Assembly: GCF_035046485.1 (NCBI RefSeq)
Contig: NC_085138.1
Coordinates: 60,245,254-60,309,253, forward strand
Direction: 5' to 3'
DNA from: Aedes albopictus
Taxonomy: Eukaryota; Arthropoda; Insecta; Diptera; Culicidae
Length of the DNA stretch: 64,000 nucleotides
The notes under the pieces are model-generated. The model was not told the DNA's origin, did no database searches, and saw only the letters and a list, made by a program, of their open reading frames with translations. Positions 11,141 through 23,639 of this stretch are shown piece by piece (position 1 is the stretch's first letter; each line of letters starts with the position of its first letter). A program made the position numbers and the translations under genes.

Positions 11141-11471
11141 ATTTCTCAGATCACCTCGCAAAGGCCCTTGATATCCCAAGTAACTTTACCAAAGACACCA
11201 TATTTCTAGATCATTTAGATTTTGAAATACATTAATTCACATTCAACTGTCTATCTTATCTTAAATATAGTACGTTCTTCATATTGCGATTTTCAATTTT
11301 CCGCATTATAAGAAGTTATACTGTTTTCAAAAAAGGTCTTATAATATTCCAAATAAGATTCCTGTAGAATACATTTGGGGTTGACATCGATAGAAAAGAT
11401 GGTTTCAAAGTAATAGTCGATAATTCTCATGTGTTGTACAAAGTACAACAGCGCGATTAACGGAAGGTTAA

Positions 11472-12530
11472 AGGATCAAAACTTTCTCCGCAAACATCTT
11501 TTACTTTTCTCAGCTAGAAACACCCACAAAACCATGTTCGCACATATTTGTGCGTTTTTTTTTGTCTTCGCACTCGCGACGACAGCCTTCGAATGGTGTA
11601 ATTAAACTCACAATTTATTTCCCATCAAAATACCAACAAATTGTCCCAGCAAAACGATGTTCACTCGGCGGGCAAAATGAAATATGTACACACTTGAACC
11701 AACATCATCATCATCACCATCATCTCATTGCGCATCTTGTGGTTCATCTCATCAGTCTCTCAGAAAAGTCCACCCTTCTTCGGTGGTAGAAAGTGAATCG
11801 TCGACGAAGACAAAGCCCAGGTATGGGTTCAGATGCGCTGCCATTGCAGCCAGCGTCGCCATCGCAACTCAATTAAAATACCTGCGAGGACTTAACACTG
11901 AGCAGCGCATCTCACCATTGCATCGCACCGCGACTTAATTGCCAATTGGTGCGCCATGAAATCTCGGCGCTGCGTCGCTGAAGACGGTGCTTTGCAGAGG
12001 AACTAATGATGCCGTATGCGATGAGAAATAAACACGAGGTTCAAACAGTACGGATAAAAAAAATCCAAACAAATCCGCGTGGAGGAGGCGATTTGTCGAT
12101 GATGGTGCACAAGCCTTCGAATAAAGATGCTGGTGTGCACGATCTAATTAGTGTGCCGGAGAAGGAGCAATCATTTCTCTCTAAATCGTTCAAATAAGTT
12201 CAGTATTGTTTGGCTGTTTTTTACTTTTTTGAGAATAGGCTATTTACTTGCTTCAGTCCAAGTGCATTGCAAATTGCATTTGATTTCGTGAATTGTTTAT
12301 TATTGGTACATCTTGAAGGTTCTGCGGAAGTTTCTTATTTGTACTACTTTTCAATAATTAGGGCAAAACGCTAGACTATGGTTGTTTTTTTTTTCGGAAA
12401 TGTCTTTACCACGAGGCCTATTCAACTGCACCTCTTTCGGATGTTTTTTTAAATTAATTTCCGTACGAATACAATCAAGGATTTGAAAACAAAATCTAGG
12501 AATATTTTGAATAATAAGCATAATTCCTAA
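11472..12530. other. Unique DNA with short CAT run
   Basis: No mobile element is seen. A CATCATCATCATCACCATCATC microsatellite, slightly imperfect, lies near 11704-11726. A mildly GC-rich patch runs at 11780-12020. The frames at 11550-11938 overlap in different frames and have no recognisable domain. Confidence 0.35.
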
Positions 12531-13880
12531 AGGAATGCCTTTAGAGAAATCTCTCAAGGAATCTCTGAGAAGGAATTTCTGGAAAAACCTCTAGAAATTT
12601 CCTAGAGGAATCACTGGAGAAATACTGGGTGAAACTCTAGATAAAATTCGTGGAGAAATTCTTGGAAGAATTTCTGAAGAAATTACCCGAGGAACTAAGG
12701 TATCAGTAGGTTGGTTCCAGAGGCAAGTTCTCCTCCATTTAGGAAATGTGTACCATTTGAGGAACTGCGGTACGAAACCTGAAAGGAATTCCGAATTAAA
12801 TTCGGTATAAACCTCTATCAAATTTCCCAGATAAATCCTTAAAGTTATTTCTGAAAGAATCCTTATTGTAATCTCCAAAGAGAGGAATCCTTAAGGGAGT
12901 TCTTGGATGAATCACTGGAGACTAATCATTGGAGTAATTCCAATATCATTTCCTAAAGATACACGGAGGAATTCCCGAAAAAAATATGAAGCAATTTTCA
13001 GCGGAATCCCAGCAGAAACAACTTGAGTTATTCTAGCATGAACTCACCGGAAATTTCCAGCATTAATTTCTAGAAGTATTTTTGCAAGAAGTATTTTTAG
13101 AAGAAATCATAAAAGAAATTCTCAAAGCAATAGCAAGACATTTTCCTGTAGGAATATCAAGAGGAACCTACATCAAGAGATCCATAATAGAAGCTCTAGG
13201 AAAATCAATACGGGAATCCTGGAAAATTTCCACAGAAATGCGTTGATATTTTTTTTACGAATTCATAGACAAATAATTGAAGGCCGAAATCTCTGGATGA
13301 ATCCTCGATAGAATTTCTGGAAGAATTCTTGTAAGAGTCCATAGGAAACCCCCAGACCGTGGAGTGATTGTAGTAGGAATAAGAGAAATCTCTACGGAAA
13401 ACTCTGAGTACATTCCTGTCAACAATCCTGGAAAAAGCTTTGCACGAATCCTAAAAAAGACTCATAAAGATATCACAGGAGGTAAACGTCTGAAGAGATT
13501 TTTTTCAATTTCTTTTATTAGTGATTTATAACTGATTGCTTATTCTTCACGCAGGAAAGATTCTTGTAGAAAATTAGCAAGAATTTCTGGGGAATTCCGG
13601 GAAGCATTCTTGGAGGAACACTAGGAGGAGGAATTCCAGGAGGAGTCGCAGCAAGAATTTCTGGATGATTCCCACCACGATTTCCTGAATGGCTTTCAAT
13701 GGAAATTCTGGGAGAAAACCTAAGAAGAATTTATAATGGAATCTCTGGAAAAAAAATCCAGGAGAAATCGCTGGAGGCAAATTGGATGAAATCCCTGGAA
13801 TATTCCTGGCAGCAATTCCTGAAGCAATCCGAACGAATATTCCCGGAGGAATCCCGGAAGGCAGCTCTGAGAACGCTAAT
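12530..13880 (+). repeat. Degenerate 12-bp tandem repeat array
   Basis: RGAATYYCNGRA-type units occur with the GGAAT strand on plus. They are clearest at 12585-12700 and 13560-13880 and decayed between. The frames at 12591-12878 and 13574-13902 are products of the repeat, not genes. Confidence 0.65.
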
Positions 13881-13981
13881 ATTACCTACTCATACTGAAT
13901 GATCGAAAAATTTATTAGCTTAGTGACAGTAGGTGATAACAACACTTTTCTCCACAAAGATGCCTTCAGAAATTCATCATA

Positions 13982-14180
13982 TAGGGTCTGGGACCAGTTG
14001 AGAAGGTGTACCTATTTTGGGCACTTGCTGCTATAACTCGGTCAATTTCAAACCGATTGGCAAGAATTTTTGCACATGGCTAGATACTGTGCGTATCTGA
14101 TCGTGTTGCAACAATCAAGTCAATCGGTTTAAAATTGACTTGAGCTATGGCAGCAAGTGCCCAAATGGTTTCAGACCCTA
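13982..14180. mobile_element. 199-bp hairpin MITE
   Basis: The ends TAGGGTCTGGGACCA and GGTTTCAGACCCTA are inverted, as are the internal GGGCACTTGCTGCTATA and the complement of GCCATAGCTCAAGTCAAT. A related but incomplete sequence is at 22205-22380. The element separates the plus-oriented 12-bp array from a short minus-oriented stretch. Confidence 0.7.
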
Positions 14181-14189
14181 TTTATATTT

Positions 14190-14525
14190 TTTTTCAGACA
14201 CTTTGAATTTCTCCAGAGGTTTCTTCAGGATTTACTCCATTTATTCAAAAATTCCTTCAAAAATACATAATATTTTTTAAATACATAATTTTTAAATATT
14301 CATTTGTATCTATCTAGGCATTCATCCTGGAATTGCTCCAAAGGTGTCTTCAAAAATTGCATCAGGATTTTTTGTCCGGCAATTCCTCCAGAAAATTTTC
14401 TAAAATGTCTTCTATGAGTTTTCAAAAGCATCTCCGGGAGTTTTCAAGCGATTTCTTGAAACAATCCTTTAGGGACATATTAGAAATTACAGCTACAGAA
14501 TTCTTCATTAATTTTTGTGCAATTT
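14190..14525 (-). repeat. 12-bp repeat, reversed segment
   Basis: Pyrimidine-rich units such as TTTCTCCAGAGG and AATTCCTCCAGA are the complement of the repeat on either side. The 14333-14530 frame is a by-product. Confidence 0.55.
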
Positions 14526-16400
14526 CTTAAAGAACTTCTGAAAAAATCGCTGGAGGAATATCTGAACAAATTCTGCAGGGAGCTTTAAAGATATTTTAAG
14601 AGATATTTATGATGAAACTGTAGGTGCAATTTCTAAAAAAAAATCCATGTAGGAACTTCTACTGGCATCTCTAAAGGAATTTCGCAAAGAATGCTGTGAA
14701 AAATTTTGGAAAGAATTTTCAAAGGATTCCTTGTGAAATTTTTAAAGATTTTTTAGGGAAACTCCACGTCAGAAATTTTGATGAAATGTATTGCTGACAT
14801 TCCGGTAGAAAGCCCTTAAATTTTGTAGTCCCTGGAGATAAAAATATCACCAGGAGAAATCCCAGCAGTGATTTCAGAATAAATCTTTAGTAGAATCCCT
14901 GTGGGAATCTGAGAAATTGCTTTTGTACCCTCTTCTAGGAATATCTGAAACAATCCCAGGGAGATTCTTGAAGGAACCTAAGGAACGATTTTTTTAGGAA
15001 TTTCCTGGATAAATATTTGGAAAAACTTCTCGGGAAACTCTTAAATAGTGTAATTTCTGGGAAATAAAATTTTGAGGAATTTATAGGAAAATTACCAAAG
15101 ATTTTGTATTTCTGGAGAAATGTGTGAATGAATTTTTGAAGAACATCCTGTAGGAATACTTTAAAAAGACACTACACCGTCTTCAACCAGAGGTTGCACA
15201 GACTGAACATTCACTAACATTAGGCAACGGACAACACGGAACGCCCAGTGGACCAGTGGAGGATTTTTCGTTTGACGAAAAGTTTCCTCCGGCTGGAGCG
15301 GGAATCGAACCCTCACTCCGTGGCACTCACAATACGCCTAAACGACTGACGCCGCTAACCGCACGGCCACGAAGCCCACTTGACGCGTCTGCAAAAATTC
15401 CTCAACAAAATAAGTAATAATTCGAGAATCTCTGGAGGATTTTTTGCAGGAATTTCTGGAAGAATTCATGATGAAATTCCTAGAGCCATTTAAAAAAAAT
15501 CTCCGGTGGACTCCCTTAACAAATATCTAAAAGAATATCTGAGGGAATCTATTGCAAATTTTCTGAAGTAACCATTGGAACAATTTATGAGAGAATGTTT
15601 TAAAGAACTTCAATTTCTAAAAGAATTTCTTAAGAAAATTTCGATGAACTTTTTAAACGAATCCCTGGAAGATTTTTTTTATGTATTCCTATTAAATTTT
15701 AGCAACGAATTCTAGGATTTTTTTCTATTCGTGAGTTTTAGTACGGTTAATCCTTCACACCAAATTCCAGGGGTAATTTCTGCAGGAATTTAAGAATAAA
15801 TTTTGGAAGAAATTCACAGAAGATTTTTTGTACTTGGTATCCTATGACTTATTTATGGAGGAACCGTATTAGGAATGTTTGAACGAATTTTCAGGGATAT
15901 TTCTAAAAGAATCCCTGGAAAAGTTTTTGTAGGAGTTTTTGCAAGGAATTCTGAAGGAACTGCGAAAGATATTCTAAAGAACTTTTTGGAGAAATTTCGG
16001 ATGGAATCTTTGACTTTCTAGAAGGGATCCGGGGATGACTCCTAAAAGATTTGTCGTACGAACTCCTGAAAAAAAAAATCATGAAGGAATATTTAAGGAG
16101 ACCCTTCTTTTTCCTTTGTTGTTGTCGAGGGAAGGTCATTCGTCCCTTAATTAAGGAGACCCATGAAATGGTCGTTCAACAAAATCCTTCGGAAAGTTGC
16201 TGGAGGAATCTCTCAAAGAATTTTTGAAGAAATCATTAAAGGATTTCTAAGGAAATTCATGGGAATATTTCTGAAGCAATCTTTGCTAGATTTTCTTAAA
16301 AAACATCTGCTGACAAATTTCGGAGAAATAAATAGTAAAATATCAGAATTAATCTCTGTGAGAAATAATAGAAATACTTGATCAAAATTTTCGAATGAAA
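14526..16400 (+). repeat. Degenerate 12-bp tandem repeat array
   Basis: The array returns to the GGAATTTCTGAA orientation and is interrupted by a SINE at 15168-15380. Unit phase drifts, so the array is old. The frames at 15903-16139 and 16163-16638 derive from it. Confidence 0.65.
15168..15380 (-). mobile_element. tRNA-derived SINE, near full length
   Basis: On the minus strand the head is GCTTCGTGGCCGTGCGGTTA with a B-box GGGTTCGATTCCCGC (about 15300-15316). The body and the 3' GACGGTGTAGTGTC end match the copy at 5460-5665. It lies in the 12-bp array. Confidence 0.75.
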
Positions 16401-17100
16401 CTGATAGATTTTTTATAGAGTCCATAGAGGAATTTGAGGGGATATCAGTGAATAAATTTCTGAAAAAAAAACCGAAATAAAAAAAAGCACAGACAATATT
16501 TAGGAAGATAAATTTCCATTCCATCCTACACTTTTGAAAAGTGTTCAAGAAGTAGCGAACATTGGTCCGAATTTCGACTACCAATTTTTGAAAAATTATG
16601 GTTTTCATCAATATCAATATCAATATCATCAATATCAAATGACGGTTAAAAGGTTTAAAAATCTATTTGACGAAAAAACGACAACTATTTAGAATCCTTG
16701 ATAAAGATCCAATATGGATCGAATCGTTGGAGAAAGAAATCAAACCGTAGTTTTTGATTTTTACGAGAAGACTGATACGCCGAAGAGATCCCAAGAGTAT
16801 AACTGCAACAGTCGTGATTAAAGCAATTAAATCGCTTGCACCAACTATAGGTACACGGTTCCTATTACGGTGGTAACATTTAAAATTGGTTCCTATAGTG
16901 GCGCAATCCATTGAATTCTTATGGAACTCACCACTATTGGAACACTGCCACCACTCTAGGTGCAAAGGAGCGACAAATTTAAGGAAAATAATTGTTTAAA
17001 ATAGGGTTTTCGACAAATACCGAACACAAAACTTAAAAAAAGTCATTAACTAAGCATAATGCGTCTATTAAAAATATCACTTGCAAGCTTTCTCTATGAA
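16401..17100. other. AT-rich DNA with ATC repeats and CCACTATTGG motifs
   Basis: An ATCAATATCAATATC microsatellite lies near 16608-16636. Between 16837 and 16965, short forms such as GGTTCCTATTACGGTGG, TTCCTATAGTGG and CACCACTATTGGAA recur in both directions. They suggest a decayed hairpin element, related to CCACTATTGG at 18026-18060. Confidence 0.35.
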
Positions 17101-17103
17101 ATA

Positions 17104-18013
17104 GAGTAAAGTGGGGCAAAAGTTCGAGTGGGGCAAGAGTTTCTTTTTAGGTTTTTGAGCTTAATTCAAATTATTTCTTTCGGGTGTCAAGGTTGTTCGA
17201 ACCCTTTTAAAAAAAGAGTCTTTCACTCCAAAAATTATAAAAATTGATCAATATTTCGAGAAGTTATGACAAAATGTTGGTTTTTGATCAAAAAATTGTA
17301 ACATGCGATGGCCCTTCCAACGCATGAAATGAAATTTTAATGAAATCGAATTCGATATTTTATTTTGAGGCGTAACTAGGTATGTTTTGAAGATGCTCTA
17401 GCATGTATAACTTTTTGTAAAAAAGATTTGGAAATCGTATTTTACACATAGTGGGGCAAAAGTTCGAATTGTGGGGCAAAAGTTCGAGTCATGTGGCAAC
17501 TTTAGGTATAAACCTAAAATTCTGCAAAATGTACATATTATCTCTAAGAGTGATGGAATTAGTGAGAAAATTCGATTAAAGTTGAAAAAAAATGTTGTTT
17601 TATTTGAATTTGGCGGAAAACTACTAATTTTTGGTGTAGTAAATTTAACCCTGATTTGGGTATAATCCAAATCGAATTTTAAAGTGTATACCAGTTCTAA
17701 CATCAAATATTAAGTGGTTTCAGGTATTCCTATTACCAAAGTATCAAAATAGTGTGCTACGGTTAGCGAAATTCCTCAAACACTTGATTCGAACTTTTGC
17801 CCCAGTGGTGGGGCAAGAGTTCGAATAAAACACACATATACAAAAAGTGTTGTAACTCAAAATTGAAAAGACATTTGGCGTAACTTTGTTCAGCAAAATT
17901 TTAGCTCATGGATGGTAGAATCACCGCACGGTATTTATTTATTTTTATCTGCTTCGATTTTTTTAAATAGGTTGAATTTTCAACTAAGGTCGAACTTTTG
18001 CGCCACCTTACTC
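17104..18013. mobile_element. 910-bp TA-flanked element with GTGGGGCAAAAGTTCGA repeats
   Basis: The inverted ends are GAGTAAAGTGGGGCAAAAG and its near complement, each next to TA. The motif GTGGGGCAARAGTTCGA also occurs inside, near 17131, 17451, 17471 and, inverted and direct, at 17788-17825. Such subterminal copies are typical of transposase binding sites. The interior is AT-rich and non-coding, so the element is non-autonomous. Confidence 0.75.
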
Positions 18014-18071
18014 TAGTGCTAAATTGCCACTACCACCACTATTGGTAGTACCTCCACTAAGGGAGCGTTTA

Positions 18072-18513
18072 CCCTATAACTAATGGTACAACTTTTGATC
18101 GCATCAAAATGACTGATTTTTCAACCAGCAAAAGTATATTATGTGATGCCATAACAATGTCATTGGAATCGTTTAAGTATTAGCGGAGATATCTCCGATG
18201 TGAGAGTGTTAGATTTTGGGAATCTTGTACACTCAATCTGAACTTTTCTCATTTACTTTTAGTTTGTCAAAACTTCTGCAAATGTAACTATGATTTCTCA
18301 ACATAATAAATAAATATTAAGTGGCGACATTTTCATATATTTCTGTTGAGTCGTTATTTTTCTGGAATCCAAAAATTTTTAATCAATTTTTGTGCATACA
18401 TACGCCATCATCATACATGCATCATCTACACATAATAAACTATTGCTTGTTGGAAAATCAGCCATTTTGATGCATGCAATCAAAAGTTATACACTATTTT
18501 TGTGTACACCCTT
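18072..18513. mobile_element. MITE-like inverted-repeat element
   Basis: The arms at about 18090-18131 (ACTTTTGATCGCATCAAAAT) and 18443-18490 are inverted with several mismatches. The outer ends ACCCTATAAC and GTGTACACCC are only loosely paired. The exact borders are uncertain. Confidence 0.5.
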
Positions 18514-19060
18514 TAGGTGATTTCATTATATTCAGGAAGGCGAAATAATAATTCATTTTACGGAACCTCTTCTTCTTCTTCTAGTTCGTTACGGCGAAAC
18601 CAGCGCAAAAGTAGAAAATGATTATAAACGTTGTAATTCTTTGATTCATCTTAAATTTCCTTAATTCTTTTGCATGGAAATCCCAGGTGAGATCCTTGCT
18701 TAGTACAGTACTACTAATAGTACTATTGGGACACTAGTTTACATCGCGAATGTAGCTAACACCGAGCTGTTGGTTTATTTAATGTGTACACTGGAAAACA
18801 CAGCTGCGAACGGTAGATCGTGCTCATACTTAGCATCACACTGCAAATTACATACCTGTAACAAAACAAAGAAAATAGGAAAAACATTAATAGTTGTTTG
18901 AAATTATTTTTGATTTTAAATCACAATGGTTTTCTTCAATGACAACAGAATGTTTTGATACTGATAACATTTAAACAGAAAAATCACTCCGAACGCTAAC
19001 ATAACAATGTTTTGAATGGGAGTCATACCAGATATCTTTTGACACTTTCCCATCGATTAG
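18514..19060. other. AT-rich DNA, nothing recognised
   Basis: Apart from a short TCTTCTTCTTCTTC run near 18578-18592, which may be the tail of a lost Feilai-type SINE, I see no feature here. Confidence 0.35.
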
Positions 19061-19920
19061 AAGGAATTTAATATCTATGTTTTCAGTCCCCTGCAACCTA
19101 AAAATTGTACTCCACCAATCGAGACTTTCGCCGCTTCCGATATGTGACGATTCACGGTCAATTCCGCCCACCGGATACGCACCGATTCAACACAAAACAA
19201 CCGACAATCAATTCATTTCCAATCGTAACACTTCACCAACGCCCAACAATAGCCGACGACGAGAGCGAACCAACCCAGAAAAACAAATAAACAGGGCCGT
19301 TAAACACCCAACGCCAAACCAACTAAACAACAAGTCCACCTATAAAGACTCTCATTTCATTTCAAGTGCATCTCGCCGGAACATGGACATCATCGCACAT
19401 CCATTCATAGATATAGGTACGCATCGTATCGGCATCATTGGAAAGCAAGAGAACGAGATCGAACGTAAACATCCGATTCGATTTCGTACTTCGATTGATG
19501 GACGATCATCACCACCACCAATATCCGGACGAAGGGGAGCCCACCCGCTCGACACGACATCGTTCGTGGAACTCTTTTGATACCGATGAACGGACGACGA
19601 CGCGACGCAACGATCATGACCGATGCAGTGTTTCGTTTCCGCGAACAAGTGCGAAACAGAATCGGAAACGGTGTGGTGGGATCATACGACGACATGCCGG
19701 CATCCAAATGATAACATTGATATCGCATGGGTGCTTTCTTTGGTCGTTCGGTTCGGTCTCGGATGGACGATGCGTTTTGGGTGTCTCTGCTGCCCATGTA
19801 TTTCCCACAATCAACGATGCGTTACAAGCGATAATTGCGATCATTACTCGCCGCTAGCGGGCTAGTAGGACTGGGCGCGGCGCGTGGTTGATAGTTGAGT
19901 AACGGGGCCGATCGAGTATT
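19061..19920. other. GC-richer unique island with overlapping frames
   Basis: Open frames of 167, 139 and 120 codons overlap on both strands here. That pattern is expected where GC content removes stops. The 19077-19580 frame is rich in Ser, Pro, Asn and Arg and matches no domain I know. There is no clear splice pair or codon bias. The island could be a conserved non-coding element or an untranslated exon. Confidence 0.3.
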
Positions 19921-20290
19921 GGAAGAAAGCTGAAGCAGCGCACGCGATAGCCATCAGTTATCATTATTATTAGGTTATGCTTTGATCATCAAAATGACCA
20001 AAGTAGACTAAGTCTTCATTAGCTGAGTAAAACTACAACTCCTATCACTGAAAAAATAAGACATTTACCTACAGAATAGAAAGAATTTAGAAAGAATCGC
20101 GATATTGCAACCACAGTTGTAAGTTATAGGATAACAGAATGAATACAAATTGGTGAGCTCATTTCATGCAATTATTTCCAGCAGTGCCTGATAACAATCT
20201 CAAATCAACTCTGCATCTCATTCAAAATACAATTAATTTCAAAGTTTAAACATTACAATAGTGTTCTATAGCATTCCCTTTAGAAGGCAA
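19921..20290. other. AT-rich spacer
   Basis: No recognisable feature is present between the two GC-richer islands. Confidence 0.35.
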
Positions 20291-20299
20291 ACAATCAAT

Positions 20300-20900
20300 C
20301 AATTCTATTTTTATAAGTGACCCACTTTCCGGGTTCGTGACTACCAGCGCACCGTTCTCCGAAAGAAATTTCTCTAAAAATTCCCACAACCCGCCCACTT
20401 CAGAACAAATCGCTCAATCAACTGTTGCGAGACAAATTTCATCATACACCCACTAGGAAAATGTTCCACGGGAATTATAAAAACAGCTGTTCAAATTACC
20501 GTCAACGGCATCCTCCTCATCGCCGCCGCTTCATCCATGGATGATGATGATGATGATGCAACACGGAACGGCTGAAGACGGCGGCGACAGCCGTTGTCAA
20601 GTCAATTTCTTCGTCAAGAACAAGTCAGTTTCAGTTTTCGAAGCGCTTTGCTCGTGTCCATCCATACCGTTCAAGTTCCCGAGATTTTCGTTTTTCGGAC
20701 GACGACGTGCAGGGAAAGAAGCATTTCTTCATCGGTGTCAGTTTGCAGTTTCTTCGCGTGTTCTCGACGGCTGGGCAATACCGTTTGTCGTTGTCGGTCG
20801 TCGTTTTTCATCATGCAATGTTGCGCAACATTTGGCCCGTTATGGGGGAACGTGTGGATGAGAAGTATCGTTCGAAGTGGTATCTACCAGCTACCAATAA
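20300..20900 (+). other. Island with possible 5' untranslated exon
   Basis: The plus strand is rich in TTCGTTTTTCGGACG and TCGTCGTTTTTCATC phrases of the kind seen in insect 5' leaders. It has a GAT run at 20541-20555. Frames of about 104 codons overlap in three phases, so none is credible. A TATA box and Inr-like sites lie upstream; see the separate entry. Confidence 0.25.
20474..20632 (+). promoter_or_regulatory. Candidate promoter (TATA and Inr-like)
   Basis: TATAAAA stands at about 20476-20482, with an E-box-like CAGCTG just after. TCAGTTTCAGTTTTCG, containing the arthropod initiator TCAGT twice, lies at about 20626. The initiator is too far from the TATA box to belong to it, so these would be alternative start sites. 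A downstream promoter element is not convincing. Confidence 0.2.
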
Positions 20901-21051
20901 TAGGTTGAGAATTTTATGAAAAAGACCCTAGACAAAACAACTTAGTAAAATAATTTCCATTCGGCTTAAGTTTTTGAAGAATAGCTTGAACATATTTCCA
21001 CATGGCTGCTAGTCAGCCATAGCAAAATCAAGAAATTGACATTTAAACATA

Positions 21052-21960
21052 CAGGGGATGGCCAAAATGTTTGGGATAGGCAACTTTTTTATCTCACAAA
21101 AAAGTTCAACATGCTATAACGTATAACTTTTCATGGAGTGTATCAAAAAATCTCAAATTTTAACTGTTTGTCAACCTATTATATGTGCATCATTATTGGT
21201 ACAAATTTGGGCTCGATTGATTAATCTTTCGCAAAGTTAGAACCGTTTTCAGACAACTCATTTTTGAGCTGTCATATCTCGGAAACCAGTGAACCGAATT
21301 GAATGAAATTTTGAACGTACACTAACAATATGTAAATGTCTCACGAACTATTAAAACATAGGTAGTTTTTAAACGTTGAAAAAAGTTATCATGGATTGAC
21401 ACTTTTTGGATTTTTCTCGAAAAAATGACATCAATGTCAATAAATTTTAGTGTTGATATCCAAAGATTTTCCACTTCTGTTCTCAAATTATCTCTTATCA
21501 GATATATTAGAGCCTATTTAGATTGAAGGAAGAACGCATTTTATAATGATTGTGTGGTACATATTGTAAATTTGACTTATTTTCCTCTATATGGGTAAAA
21601 ATTTCAACCCGGTTTAACTTATTTCGCCGTGAGAAAATATTACATTTTATAACGTCGTATTAAGTATCAATATATTGTTGATTAACGTTAAAAAAATTCA
21701 TTCAATTCGGTTCACTGGTTTCCGAGATATGACAGTTCAAAAATTAGTTGTCTAAAAATAGTGTTTTACCCGAACGGTTCTAACTTCGCGAAATATTAAT
21801 CAATCGATTCCAAATTTGTACCAATGATGCACATATAACAGGTTGACAAACAGTCTAAATTTGAGATTTTTTGATGCACTCTATGAAAAGTTACATGATG
21901 TTGATTTTTTTTTGTGGGTGAAAAAAATTTGCCTATTTCAAACATTTTGGCCATCCCCTG
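21052..21960. mobile_element. 909-bp TA-flanked MITE, copy 1
   Basis: The ends are CAGGGGATGGCCAAAATG and its exact complement, flanked by TA on both sides. Long internal inverted repeats (AACCAGTGAACCGAATTGAA and its complement near 21702) make the whole element nearly palindromic. A second copy is at 61593-62516. The TA duplication and the absence of a transposase point to a non-autonomous Tc1/mariner-type element. Confidence 0.85.
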
Positions 21961-21962
21961 TA

Positions 21963-23111
21963 TGCCGAAGTCTGACGCAGTTCTAGCAGTATTAACTAGA
22001 ATATTGACTGATTGATTTGTCTTTGTTATAGAGAGCCCTTGACTGGTTCTTCTCTTATTAACTAGAATAGGTTCCTTATGAAATTCATGGATTCTCTTCT
22101 GTTAGAATTCTTTGGTAAATCACTGGCAGCTAAACTATGATGCAATTTTCAGGAGAATACTGAATTGTCGACAGGCTTTTTGAGCAGTGGCTTCTATTTT
22201 AGGTACTTGAACTGTACTCAGTTAATTTTGAACTAATTGACTTGACATTTTGTATCCGGCTAGATAATATACCTATCTCACCTCGTTTTAAAAATGGTGT
22301 CAATTTGTTTCAAATTGACTGAGTTATACCGGAAAGTGCCCAATAAAGAAGCTACTGCCCAAGTGGTTCGATACCCAATTTCAGCAAGAATTGGTTTCTC
22401 CGGGATTGCGCTCTTTATTGCCCTCAGCACCTCATAAAATGATACGTACAAAAAAAATCTCCGAGAATTTCTGAAAATCTCTCTTAATCTTCATTAGAAG
22501 TACCTCGTGATTCTCTTAATAGCTAGCTTAAGGGTAACACCAGCCATTGTTTCAGAAATTCCGGCAAAAAAAATCTGATATCCTTATTCAAAGAAATCCG
22601 CTATTATTAACCGAAAATTTCTGTCTGAATTTATGGATTTATGGAATTTATGGTCTGAATATATGGATTATCTAGAAATTTCAAAATTATCTAATAAATT
22701 GGTGATAGAATGACTGCATGGTTCAATTTTTCGCATTTCAGCAATGCGGTGTTTATTAAATCAAACGATTTTAGTTATTGTTTCAACCAGACTCGACAAT
22801 TACAGAAAATTTCAGATCAAAAATAAGTTAGAAAAACTGTAGCTTAAAACCCTTAAAAACATTCTCTTAAATACCTGTACTTATAATTTCAGGAAAAATC
22901 GACTTACTGAAGAACGCTCTGAAGCGATCATAGACCACTAGCAGCTAACACTATGATGCAATTTTCTTTTAGACGGACCTTTCTGGAGATAGTTTTGACT
23001 TGGTTCCAAACAAAATTTGTAGACTCTTTTTATTCCGGTAATCCGGTATACTATTGACGCAAATAATGGTAGAGCACAGAAGTCTGGAAGCTTTCTCAAC
23101 AATATCGTTTG
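21963..23111. other. Unique DNA with a decayed MITE
   Basis: Between 22205 and 22380, ACTCAGTTAATTTTGAAC pairs with GTTTCAAATTGACTGAGT. AAGTGCCCAAT follows, resembling the hairpin MITE at 13982-14180. Nothing else is recognised. Confidence 0.4.
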
Positions 23112-23372
23112 AAAGGGGTCTCCAGTTAGCCTAGTGGTTAAGGCTATGGATCGCCAATCCGGAGACGACGGGTTCGATTCCCGTTCCAGTCGGGAAAATT
23201 TTCTCGACTCCCTGGGCATAGTGTATCATTGTACTTGCCTCACAATATACAAATTCAAGCAATGGCAGGCAAAGGAAGCCCTTCAATTAATAACTGTGGA
23301 AATGCTCAAAGAACACTAAGTTGAAGCGAGGCAGGCCAAGTCCCAGTGGGGACGTAGAGCCATAGAGAAGAA
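23112..23372 (+). mobile_element. Feilai-type tRNA-derived SINE
   Basis: The A-box region TTAGCCTAGTGGTTAAGG and B-box GGGTTCGATTCCCG stand about 45 bp apart, as in a tRNA. The body then runs through CTCCCTGGGCATAGTGTATC and ends in GACGTAGAGCCATAGAGAAG followed by a GAA run. This structure matches my memory of Feilai SINEs of Aedes. It is the most complete SINE in the window. Confidence 0.8.
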
Positions 23373-23639
23373 GAAGAAGATCGTTTGAAAGTCTTTAAGA
23401 AAATATTTCTAGAATTGCCCTGGGAATCTTTCTAGCATTGATCTCAACAACTCCAAGTATGTCGCTAGAAATTCTATAAATAAGAAGATACATACTCTAT
23501 CGTTGAAAAACATCCTAAGAATTTCTCAAAACATAACATATTACTCCAAATCATCATAAGAAATAATTAATGTGACTTCAACAAGGGTCACAACACAACA
23601 ACATATTTGTTTCAGAAATTCCGACAAAGAGCTATCTGA

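Larger units (their letters stand above)
8725..11471. mobile_element. 2.75-kb piggyBac-type element carrying an inverted satellite
   Basis: The segment begins TTAACCTTCC and ends GGAAGGTTAA, with subterminal GCGCGTTGTACTTTGTACAA repeated in inverted form at 8774-8793 and about 11433-11454. TTAA at each edge fits piggyBac target duplication. There is no transposase frame. The interior consists of plus-oriented units of a ~143-bp satellite (about 8814-10200), a unique centre, and minus-oriented units (about 10430-11140). It is interrupted by a SINE and a hairpin MITE. The small element at 43481-43603 and the fragment at 2350-2421 share the termini. Confidence 0.65.

Noticed and set aside
19077..19857. 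Overlapping frames of 167, 139 and 120 codons as a gene
   Set aside because: They overlap on both strands in a GC-richer island, have no recognised domain and no codon preference that sets one apart.
23112..23190. Functional tRNA gene
   Set aside because: A- and B-boxes are good, but the 3' acceptor does not pair and a SINE body with a GAA tail follows.
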